Shown here: one piece after another, positions 1 through 5,088 of the stretch
Position numbering within the stretch: position 1 is the first letter of the stretch
How the letters are laid out: each line of letters opens with the position of its first letter
Assembly: GCA_015259045.1 (NCBI GenBank)
Contig: JABZHD010000018.1
Span: 1-12,707, forward strand
Reading direction: 5' to 3'
Source of the DNA: Atopobium sp.
GTDB taxonomy: Bacteria > Actinomycetota > Coriobacteriia > Coriobacteriales > Atopobiaceae
Length of the DNA stretch: 12,707 nucleotides
Notes under the pieces: model-generated
Told to the model about the DNA's origin: nothing
The model's database searches: none
Seen by the model: only the letters and a program-made list of their open reading frames with translations
Translations under genes and position numbers: made by a program

Positions 1-60
1 GTGGAGGCGGTTTCTAAAGCCATAAACGCTTCAATAAACACCACGAGAAGCTACGTTTAA
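1..60 (+). CDS. C-terminal end of an upstream gene (partial)
   Basis: Frame 1 is open from the first base to a TAA at 58-60 and encodes only the last 19 residues, ending in TTRSYV. The other two forward frames stop within the first 25 bases, and a strong intrinsic terminator begins eight bases after the TAA. Together these show that this is the tail of a plus-strand gene whose body lies outside the window. Too little is left to identify the product. Confidence 0.6.
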   Translation: MEAVSKAINASINTTRSYV

Positions 61-67
61 AGGTTTT

Positions 68-106
68 AATTCTCCCCGTGAACTTGTCGGGGAGAATTTC
101 TTTTTT
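68..106 (+). terminator. Intrinsic terminator of the upstream gene
   Basis: A perfect 11-bp stem (68-78 with 88-98) rich in G-C closes a 9-base loop and is followed directly by a T-rich tract ending in six Ts. It lies just after the TAA of the partial gene, so it ends that transcript. Confidence 0.93.
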
Positions 107-157
107 AGAAAATATTCGATTTTGGCATATTTGAGTTGATAGTTTTACGCTGCACTT

Positions 158-385
158 ATGGAGCAGATATCTAACAGATTAGTGGGCCAGTGCCTTCGCG
201 ATTTGCGAAAGAAGCAACGTCTTACTCAAGAGGCGGTTGCTGAGCACCTTGCTGGAGATCAAGCATTCATATCAAAGGTTGAATCAGGTGAGCGCGGCGT
301 TAAGCTCGGAGAAGTTTTTTCTTTTGCCGAAGCCTTAGGTATAGAAGCTTCCGAACTTATCGAAGCGTTGCGTACGTATCGATAG
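158..385 (+). CDS. Small XRE-family helix-turn-helix transcriptional regulator
   Basis: A 75-residue protein that is almost nothing but an HTH_3/XRE (Cro/CI-type) DNA-binding domain. The helix-turn-helix covers roughly residues 22-44, starting LTQEAVAEHL and continuing with the recognition helix around QAFISKVESG, the classic pattern of this family. No sensor or dimerisation domain follows, so it probably acts as a dimeric repressor in the cytoplasm; its target is unknown. ATG 158 is the first possible start because an in-frame TAG lies five codons upstream. There is no purine-rich ribosome binding site in front of it. A possible extended -10 (TGATAGTTT, 137-145) would put the transcript start only a few bases before the ATG, so translation may be leaderless or nearly so. 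It is transcribed alone. No toxin or phage gene is adjacent, so a role as antitoxin or phage repressor has no support here. Confidence 0.9.
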   Translation: MEQISNRLVGQCLRDLRKKQRLTQEAVAEHLAGDQAFISKVESGERGVKLGEVFSFAEALGIEASELIEALRTYR

Positions 386-435
386 TTTTTAGTCCAATTT
401 TTTAATGCAAGATCCCTATGAAAGATGTGCTTGTT

Positions 436-469
436 AAAGGGCGTGCTTCTTAAAAGAGGCGCGTCCTTT
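436..469 (+). terminator. Probable terminator hairpin after the XRE gene
   Basis: The RNA of the plus strand can form a 16-bp stem (436-451 with 454-469), with the tip opening into a small loop. Three of the pairs are G-U wobbles, which would be A-C mismatches in a minus-strand transcript, so the structure fits plus-strand RNA only. It lies about 50 bases after the XRE stop codon. The stem ends in UUU but there is no long U tract, so termination may be weak. Confidence 0.5.
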
Positions 470-503
470 ACTGTTTACTACTTGCCACGTCTACATCAAA
501 AGA

Positions 504-540
504 TAAAAGAAAACGGCTCAGAGATTACTCTCTGAACCGA
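504..540 (-). terminator. Intrinsic terminator of the tRNA-Phe transcript
   Basis: Read on the minus strand, an 11-bp stem (529-539 with 514-524, one G-U pair) closes a four-base loop and is followed by TTTTCTTTT (505-513). It lies ten bases beyond the CCA end of the tRNA, where a monocistronic tRNA transcript should stop. Confidence 0.9.
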
Positions 541-549
541 TTCAAGTCG

Positions 550-625
550 TGGTGGCGGGGAAGGGAATCGAACCCCTGACACGGGGATTTTCAGTCCCCT
601 GCTCTACCAACTGAGCTACCCAGCC
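550..625 (-). tRNA. tRNA-Phe (anticodon GAA)
   Basis: A 76-base cloverleaf on the minus strand with encoded CCA (550-552) and discriminator A. The D-stem GCTC/GAGC, the anticodon stem GGGGA/TCCCC, the anticodon loop CTGAAAA with GAA, and the T-loop TTCGATT are all present. The acceptor stem pairs GGCTGGG with CCCCGCC, leaving position 4 as a U opposite C69; the other six pairs are Watson-Crick. The T stem includes one G-U pair. It decodes UUU and UUC. It has its own promoter and terminator, so it is transcribed as a single tRNA. Confidence 0.97.
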
Positions 626-649
626 ATTGGTGCTTCGAAAAGCTTATTT

Positions 650-677
650 ACTATAACAGACTCAAGCGCTTCGTCAA
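650..677 (-). promoter_or_regulatory. Promoter of tRNA-Phe
   Basis: On the minus strand, TTGACG (672-677) and TATAGT (650-655) are separated by 16 bases, and a TG precedes the -10 by one base (extended -10). The -10 lies about 25 bases before the 5' end of the tRNA. It is the best sigma-70-type promoter match in the window. Confidence 0.8.
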
Positions 678-686
678 GCGGGCAAT

Positions 687-956
687 TTATACAATCCAGA
701 AATTTTTTCCGCCAGTGAGGTCAAATTCAACGGTCATACCCTTTATTGCAAAAAATGCCTCAATTTGCTCCTTTGTTTTCTCGAGCTCTTGACCGTCGAT
801 TTTCTCGCGCTCATCGGGTTTCTCGCTAGAGGGGAGTTCTATCCAGAGAGTTTGCTTACCACATGTGTCACGCAGGTGGATTTTGCTTAAAAGTCCCTGT
901 TGTTCGAGCCTTTCATTGAGATGAATGAGGTCAAAGAAGTTGACAACTTTTGGCAT
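687..956 (-). CDS. Small hypothetical protein (89 aa)
   Basis: I do not recognise this protein. From ATG at 956 it is 89 residues, beginning MPKVVNFFDLIHLNERL, with a charged Glu/Lys-rich helix in the second half (around PDEREKIDGQELEKTKEQIE) and ending KNFWIV. There is no signal peptide or membrane segment, so it is probably cytoplasmic. The frame is open further upstream to an ATG at 1004, which would add 16 mostly basic residues. I prefer 956 because the upstream part overlaps the promoter region of the divergent lipoprotein gene, and because a possible -10 (TATGCT at 988-993, minus strand) would leave a leader of about 25 bases. The ribosome binding site is weak (GAGAAACGAG). The stop lies only ten bases before the tRNA-Phe -35 element, on the same strand. 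Confidence 0.65.
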   Translation of the reverse strand: MPKVVNFFDLIHLNERLEQQGLLSKIHLRDTCGKQTLWIELPSSEKPDEREKIDGQELEKTKEQIEAFFAIKGMTVEFDLTGGKNFWIV

Positions 957-1006
957 GCTAACTCGTTTCTCTAAACGCTTACTCTTAAGCATACACGTTT
1001 GCAAAT

Positions 1007-1015
1007 TGGTACAAT
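1007..1015 (+). promoter_or_regulatory. Extended -10 promoter for the lipoprotein-cyclophilin operon
   Basis: TGGTACAAT is an extended -10 element (TGn plus TACAAT) about 70 bases before the lipoprotein start. There is no good -35, which extended -10 promoters can tolerate. The identical nine bases occur at 4663-4671 in front of the ACT-domain gene. Confidence 0.5.
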
Positions 1016-1085
1016 AGATTATCTAACTTGAACTAGGTCAGCGGTCGTTGCTGCCTCCACTGAATAAACTATTCGAGGGGAAATT

Positions 1086-2909
1086 ATGGCCTTTACGAGA
1101 AAAGAATTCTTGTCCCTTTCTGCTTTGGGAGCTGCAGGCACCTTGGCCGCATGTACTCCGCAAGCAAGGACATCTGATGATACGAATCAGCCTGCATCTA
1201 ACGTGGACCTTGAAGAGTTCAAGTCACTCAAGCTGGACATGACACAGTGGAGCTATGACGAGGATAACGACTGCTACTATCAGCTGGGCATTCAGTACTG
1301 CACTAAGCCTGCAAGCAAGTCGGTAAACACTCTCTCGGTCTTTGTACCTGGAAAGTATTTCTCGGGAAAGAAGAATGGCTCTACCTACGAGTGCGAAGTA
1401 AGCGAGAAAGCCGTTGTAGGCAGCTTCACCGCAAGTACCGCGCCAATTGTCATGCCTATTAACACAGCAACGCTGTTCCCTCAGAGCGCTCCTACAAGCT
1501 ACGCATACGAAGGCCTCGCACCGTACCTTGAGGCTGGTTTTGTGTACGTATACGCAGGTTTCCGTGGTAGAAGTGCCGGCTACGATTCAACCACAGGCTC
1601 GGACGAGCTTTACGCAGGCGGCTCTCCTTGGCCAGCAGTAGATTTCAAGGCAGCTATTAGGTATTTGCGCTACAACAACGAGCTGCTCCCATGCAATACA
1701 TCAAAGATTTTTGTGTTTGGCTTTGCAGCTGGCGGCGGCCTCAGTGCGGTGCTGGGAACCTCGGGAGACTCTCCGCTCTATACGCCATATCTTAAAGCCG
1801 TTGGCGCTGCTACACATAGCGAGAAGGGCGAGCAGCTTTCAGACTCTATTTATGGCAGCGCTTCATGGTGTCCGGCAACCTCATATGATCTTGCAGACGC
1901 AGCGTATGAGTGGTCAGCTGGTCAGTATGCAGATGCAACAGACTCCCGTGCTGAGGGTGTATGGACCCAACCTCTCTCACAAGATCTTGCTGGTGCATAT
2001 GCCTCATTTGTCAACAACATGGATCTTCTCGACAGCAATGACAGCAAGGTCAGTCTTGATGAGACTAACTCCGGTGTCTATACCGCTGGATCATATGCAG
2101 ACCTTCTTATCAACGAGCTTAAGACTTCTGCAAATAACTTTGTCAGAGACAACGCATTCCCATATACCTCTACGCCTCAGCGACTGGAAGAGCCTACGTT
2201 CCCAGGTGATCCAAATCTCGCAACGGTTCGTGGTACAGATAATGCAGCTCCTGCTACTCAGCAGGTTCAATCTACTATCTACGATACTGCTGAGCACTAT
2301 TTTGGCTCTCTGAACTCAGAATCCATTTGGGTTGTATATAACCTTCGTCGTCAGAGCGTTGAGCTTGAGAACTTGAGGGGTTTCTCGCGAGCTTTAAGAG
2401 GCGCGTCGCTTCCTGTTGGAGCTTTTGATGCTCCTGATAGAAGCACCCGCGCTAATCAGCTTTTTGGTGTTGGCGAGCAAAGTACGCTGCATTTTGATGA
2501 GCAGACTGCTGACCTCATTAAAAAGAACCTTGATACGTACATGAAACTTGCCGATTGGAAGTCCAGCTACGCTAATGATTGGACCTCTGATCTGAATAAG
2601 GCTGATACGCTGGAGAATGACATTCCAACTCGTGTTGATATGTTCAATCCACTGTACTTTACCAGCGCATCTTACAAAGGCTATCAGACAGCATCGGTTG
2701 CTCCTTATTGGCGTATTAATGAGGGCGCTCAGAATACTGATACTTCAATTTGCACCTCGTTCAATTTGGGCCTGTCTCTAAAGCATTTCTCGGGCGTGAG
2801 CAGTGTTGATTACACGCTTGTTTGGGATAAGGGCCACGTTCTTGCCGAGAGAACAGGCAATGCAACTGCCAACTTGGTGTCTTGGATTGTTTCGTGCGCG
2901 TCTGCTTAA
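1086..2909 (+). CDS. Secreted lipoprotein, tannase-like alpha/beta-hydrolase fold
   Basis: A 607-residue exported protein. The N-terminus has a Tat-like motif in RK form (TRKEFL), a short hydrophobic stretch and a lipobox LAAC with the lipidated cysteine at residue 23, so it should be anchored to the outer face of the membrane. The mature part has the layout of tannase/feruloyl-esterase-like alpha/beta hydrolases: a WSYDEDNDCYYQLGIQYC opening, FRGRSAGYD, GGSPWPAVDFKAAIRYLRYN, a nucleophile-elbow segment near residue 214, and a C-terminal histidine in WDKGH (His584). The elbow reads G-F-A-A-G-G, so Ala214 stands where the family has serine. It may therefore be inactive, or it may bind rather than cleave its ligand. 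Start ATG 1086 has GAGGGG five bases upstream. The stop is 15 bases before the cyclophilin gene, implying one operon. The fold assignment is from motif memory; the substrate is unknown. Confidence 0.72.
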   Translation: MAFTRKEFLSLSALGAAGTLAACTPQARTSDDTNQPASNVDLEEFKSLKLDMTQWSYDEDNDCYYQLGIQYCTKPASKSVNTLSVFVPGKYFSGKKNGSTYECEVSEKAVVGSFTASTAPIVMPINTATLFPQSAPTSYAYEGLAPYLEAGFVYVYAGFRGRSAGYDSTTGSDELYAGGSPWPAVDFKAAIRYLRYNNELLPCNTSKIFVFGFAAGGGLSAVLGTSGDSPLYTPYLKAVGAATHSEKGEQLSDSIYGSASWCPATSYDLADAAYEWSAGQYADATDSRAEGVWTQPLSQDLAGAYASFVNNMDLLDSNDSKVSLDETNSGVYTAGSYADLLINELKTSANNFVRDNAFPYTSTPQRLEEPTFPGDPNLATVRGTDNAAPATQQVQSTIYDTAEHYFGSLNSESIWVVYNLRRQSVELENLRGFSRALRGASLPVGAFDAPDRSTRANQLFGVGEQSTLHFDEQTADLIKKNLDTYMKLADWKSSYANDWTSDLNKADTLENDIPTRVDMFNPLYFTSASYKGYQTASVAPYWRINEGAQNTDTSICTSFNLGLSLKHFSGVSSVDYTLVWDKGHVLAERTGNATANLVSWIVSCASA

Positions 2910-2924
2910 AGAGGAGGTCATAGC

Positions 2925-3647
2925 GTGTTTCAAACAAAGAATCGCCGACTGTACGGTGTTATTGTCATCGTTGTGCTTGCGGTAGGTGCAATATTCTTCT
3001 CTCTTATGAGGGGTGCTGATAAGTCTCAGTCACAAGCAAGCTCGCAATCGCAGCGATCCCAACAGACGCAGCAAACGCAACAGACACAGTCTCAGAACTC
3101 ACAAAATAAGGGCTACATTGATTCCGTAGCAGCAGATGATCCGTATGCAAAGGGCATTCACCATGTTCGTATTGTGGTGAAGGATTACGGCACTATCGAG
3201 GCAACCCTTAACGCAAACGTTGCGCCTATTACGGTTTCTAATTTTGCTCATCTTGCCGAGTCAGGCTTCTATAATGGCCTTACGTTCCATCGCATTATTG
3301 ACGGCTTCATGATTCAAGGTGGAGATCCTAAGGGCAATGGCTCGGGTGGATCCGAGAACAAAATTAAGGGTGAGTTTACCAAAAACGGTGTCGAGAATAA
3401 CATCTCGCATACACGTGGAACTATTTCCATGGCACGCGCCCAAGATCCAAACTCTGCAAGCTCGCAGTTCTTTATCATGCAGGCAGACAACTCAACTCTG
3501 AATGGAAATTACGCTGCATTTGGCACGGTAACAAGTGGAATGGACGTTGTCGATGCAATTTGTAAGGGCGTAACACCTACCGATTCAAACGGAACAATTC
3601 CTGCTTCAGAGCAGCCAGTCATTGAGTCCATCACAATGATTGATTAG
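2925..3647 (+). CDS. Membrane-anchored cyclophilin-type peptidyl-prolyl isomerase
   Basis: A 240-residue protein catalysing cis-trans isomerisation of proline peptide bonds, here on the outer side of the membrane. Residues about 11-29 are a hydrophobic segment after a basic start (KNRR), followed by a low-complexity Ser/Gln/Thr linker (about 32-62, repeated QQT units) and then a complete cyclophilin domain. FHRIIDGFMIQGGD carries the catalytic arginine at 123, and SQFFIM is the second conserved strand. GTISMARAQDPNSASSQFF is typical of bacterial cyclophilins. The start is GTG 2925, supported by GAGGAGGT six bases upstream. The gene follows the lipoprotein by 15 bases and shares its promoter, so it may help fold exported proteins including that lipoprotein. 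No lipobox is present, so the N-terminal segment is probably an uncleaved anchor. Confidence 0.93.
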   Translation: MFQTKNRRLYGVIVIVVLAVGAIFFSLMRGADKSQSQASSQSQRSQQTQQTQQTQSQNSQNKGYIDSVAADDPYAKGIHHVRIVVKDYGTIEATLNANVAPITVSNFAHLAESGFYNGLTFHRIIDGFMIQGGDPKGNGSGGSENKIKGEFTKNGVENNISHTRGTISMARAQDPNSASSQFFIMQADNSTLNGNYAAFGTVTSGMDVVDAICKGVTPTDSNGTIPASEQPVIESITMID

Positions 3648-3678
3648 ATTCCTTATATAAAATATTGTTATGTTATTG

Positions 3679-3714
3679 AATGACCTGCAACAAATTATAA
3701 AGTTGCAGGTCATT
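3679..3714. repeat. Perfect 13-bp inverted repeat between cyclophilin and CarD-like genes
   Basis: Arms 3679-3691 and 3702-3714 are exact reverse complements around a 10-base A/T loop. Neither strand shows a T tract after the stem, so it is not a standard intrinsic terminator. It may still stop or stabilise the upstream mRNA, or serve as a binding site just before the next promoter. Confidence 0.75.
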
Positions 3715-3734
3715 AGCGTATAACAAGCCTCTCA

Positions 3735-3743
3735 TGATATACT
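3735..3743 (+). promoter_or_regulatory. Extended -10 promoter for the CarD-like gene
   Basis: TGATATACT is a TGn-extended -10 lying 25 bases before the ATG, giving a leader of roughly 20 bases that contains the GAGAGGAG ribosome binding site. No convincing -35 is present. Confidence 0.55.
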
Positions 3744-3768
3744 ATTGTTATCCGAGAGGAGTGGTGTT

Positions 3769-4269
3769 ATGCGAGCTGTTGGAGAGTTTTGCGTTCACCC
3801 GGGTCAGGGCGTATGTCTTGTTGAAAATGTAGTTTCGGAGCCTACTCCGGCCTACGTTTTATCTCCTATTGGACAAAAACATCCTGTTCAGATTGTATTT
3901 CCTCTTGATCAAGAGTTCAGGCTTCGTGATCTTATGACGCACGACGAGGCCATGAATCTTGTTGATACCTATCCTCAAATTGAGCTTATTACGTTCCATA
4001 TTCATAATGCGTCGCTTGAGGAATCTCATTTTAGACACGCTATTAGAGAAGGTTCTTGTAAAGACTCCTTTAGTATTGCTAAAACGTTTAGAGCTCGTAT
4101 TGATAAGGCGCGTTCGCTCAACAAGAAACCGCCTGTTTCTCACGAGAGAATCTTTAAGATGGCCAGTAATCGCGGACTTTACGAGCTTATTACGGCGCTT
4201 AATTGTACCGTCGATGAGATTCAAAAGGTGTTTAGTTCGCGCTATGGCGTAGAAATTGGAAAGGCATAA
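3769..4269 (+). CDS. CarD-like transcriptional regulator
   Basis: A 166-residue cytoplasmic protein. The N-terminal segment (MRAVGEFCVHPGQGVCLVE, then a strand-rich stretch to about residue 60) resembles the RNA-polymerase-interacting domain of CarD/CdnL/TRCF proteins, whose signature is a V-x-P-x-H/Q-G-V-G turn. The C-terminal two thirds are helical and end in LYELITALNCTVDEI, like the helical bundle of CarD proteins. CarD proteins bind the polymerase beta subunit and stabilise open promoter complexes. I chose ATG 3769, seven bases after GAGAGGAG. An in-frame TTG at 3745 would lie between the -10 and the ribosome binding site and can be dismissed. The N-terminal domain is short and divergent, so a specialised paralogue is possible. 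The small gene at 4313 follows after 43 bases. Confidence 0.72.
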   Translation: MRAVGEFCVHPGQGVCLVENVVSEPTPAYVLSPIGQKHPVQIVFPLDQEFRLRDLMTHDEAMNLVDTYPQIELITFHIHNASLEESHFRHAIREGSCKDSFSIAKTFRARIDKARSLNKKPPVSHERIFKMASNRGLYELITALNCTVDEIQKVFSSRYGVEIGKA

Positions 4270-4271
4270 AG

Positions 4272-4297
4272 TACAATTACTATATGAAGTAATTGTA
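4272..4297. repeat. 9-bp inverted repeat abutting a ribosome binding site
   Basis: TACAATTAC (4272-4280) and GTAATTGTA (4289-4297) are exact reverse complements around an 8-base loop. The last base of the right arm is the first base of the AAGGAGAGG ribosome binding site of the next gene. As RNA it would be a weak A-U stem next to the Shine-Dalgarno sequence; as DNA it could be an operator. The left arm also contains a TACAAT -10-like sequence. Confidence 0.6.
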
Positions 4298-4312
4298 AGG
4301 AGAGGCTGAAGG

Positions 4313-4534
4313 ATGGATGTCGGTTTAGCTATCTTAAACAAGTATCGCACCCCCGGACGTCTTTGCTGCGGACTTATGTCAAAAAAGATGATTTGCGTGC
4401 ATTTATATGTAATGGCAGTCGAAGGAAAATATCCAATCGAGCGTGTAAAACAAATGGCTGGAGATGCTCCGATGGATGAGTATCTTTTGCCAGAAGATTA
4501 TGAGAATTGGAAACGGCTGATATCAAAAGTCTAA
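4313..4534 (+). CDS. Small hypothetical protein (73 aa)
   Basis: I do not recognise this protein. It has 73 residues, with a Cys-Cys pair in GRLCCGL (residues 15-21), a third Cys nearby, a middle hydrophobic stretch (ICVHLYVMAVEG) too short and mixed for a clear membrane helix, and an acidic segment (PMDEYLLPEDYENW) before a basic end. The start at ATG 4313 is well supported by AAGGAGAGG seven bases upstream. It lies 43 bases after the CarD-like gene, and a strong terminator follows at 4555. It is therefore either the second gene of that unit or driven by a promoter inside the inverted repeat at 4272-4297. Confidence 0.7.
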   Translation: MDVGLAILNKYRTPGRLCCGLMSKKMICVHLYVMAVEGKYPIERVKQMAGDAPMDEYLLPEDYENWKRLISKV

Positions 4535-4554
4535 CTCTCAACTAATTAGCTTTT

Positions 4555-4588
4555 ATAAGCCGCCTATAAGCGGCTTATTTATTTTCTT
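4555..4588 (+). terminator. Intrinsic terminator after the 73-aa gene
   Basis: A perfect 9-bp stem (4555-4563 with 4570-4578) closes a six-base loop and is followed by a T-rich tail (TTATTTTCTT). It ends the CarD-like/73-aa unit. Confidence 0.9.
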
Positions 4589-4662
4589 GTGAAGCTGGAA
4601 AAGTGACAGACTACAACCTAAAGCAGCGCTTAACGTGCATGTAAACAATACAGAAATTAAAC

Positions 4663-4671
4663 TGGTACAAT
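4663..4671 (+). promoter_or_regulatory. Extended -10 promoter for the ACT-domain gene
   Basis: TGGTACAAT is an extended -10 identical to that at 1007-1015, 30 bases before the ATG at 4701. A poor -35 (TAAACA, 4642-4647) stands 18 bases upstream. Confidence 0.55.
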
Positions 4672-4700
4672 TAACCCATCCGTTCAAGAGATGGGAAATT

Positions 4701-4988
4701 ATGGCTTCAGAAACATCTGCTAATCGCGCTGTTGTTACTGTTTTGGGCAGCGATGCTCCAGGAATTGTTGCAGCAATTTCAACCACTTTAGCCGAGTCCA
4801 ACGCTAATATTCTGGATATCGCTCAAACCATCCTGTCTGGTATTTTTACTATGACCATGTTGGTTGAACTTCAGGATGCTGAGTCTTTCTTGAGTCTCAA
4901 AGAGCGTCTTGATACCGTCTCAGAAAAGCTTGGTGTACAGGTTAACATGCAGCGTGAAGAGGTCTTCACGTTTATGTATCGTCCTTAA
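4701..4988 (+). CDS. ACT-domain protein, UPF0237 family
   Basis: A 95-residue protein consisting of one ACT domain, the fold that binds small ligands, often amino acids. AVVTVLGSDAPGIVAAIS and ANILDIAQTILSGIFTM match the UPF0237 pattern closely (a D-x-x-G-I-V loop, then NILDI-QTI). ACT proteins of this size usually act as dimeric ligand sensors; the ligand here is unknown. The frame is open back to an ATG at 4635, but that lies upstream of the -10 at 4663-4671. I therefore start at ATG 4701, preceded by the modest ribosome binding site AGAGATGGGA. In many genomes this gene is followed directly by a UPF0210 gene. Here a hairpin and an AT-rich nuclease gene follow instead. Confidence 0.9.
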   Translation: MASETSANRAVVTVLGSDAPGIVAAISTTLAESNANILDIAQTILSGIFTMTMLVELQDAESFLSLKERLDTVSEKLGVQVNMQREEVFTFMYRP

Positions 4989-5009
4989 ATAAATGTTTTC
5001 TATTTTAAT

Positions 5010-5036
5010 GGCCTCTTGAGATTAGTCAAAGAGGCC
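5010..5036 (+). terminator. Possible terminator hairpin after the ACT-domain gene
   Basis: GGCCTCTT (5010-5017) pairs with AAGAGGCC (5029-5036), and the stem can continue with GA/TC across a one-base bulge. The sequence after it is T-rich but interrupted. It lies 21 bases after the ACT stop and probably separates that gene from the nuclease gene. Confidence 0.6.
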
Positions 5037-5088
5037 TAAATTGGTTTGATGGTTTTGTTTTTACTTCTTCATTTGAAAGCTGGATAAC

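Noticed and set aside
158..385. XRE protein as a control protein of the Mrr-like nuclease, or as an antitoxin
   Set aside because: The two genes are almost 5 kb apart with unrelated genes between them, and no toxin-sized partner adjoins the XRE gene.
1711..2313. A 200-codon plus-strand frame inside the lipoprotein gene
   Set aside because: It overlaps the lipoprotein frame entirely, has no start signals, and its composition (Leu, Ser, Thr, His rich) is that of a shifted reading of real coding sequence.
3025..3110. Tandem repeat or CRISPR-like array in the cyclophilin gene
   Set aside because: The short CAG/ACG-rich repetition encodes the Ser/Gln/Thr linker in frame and has no spacers, so it is low-complexity coding sequence.
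3859..4350. A 163-codon minus-strand open frame opposite the CarD-like gene
   Set aside because: Its product is basic and low in recognisable structure, it has no ribosome binding site, and the plus-strand frame has a clear start, promoter and family resemblance. It is a mirror frame.
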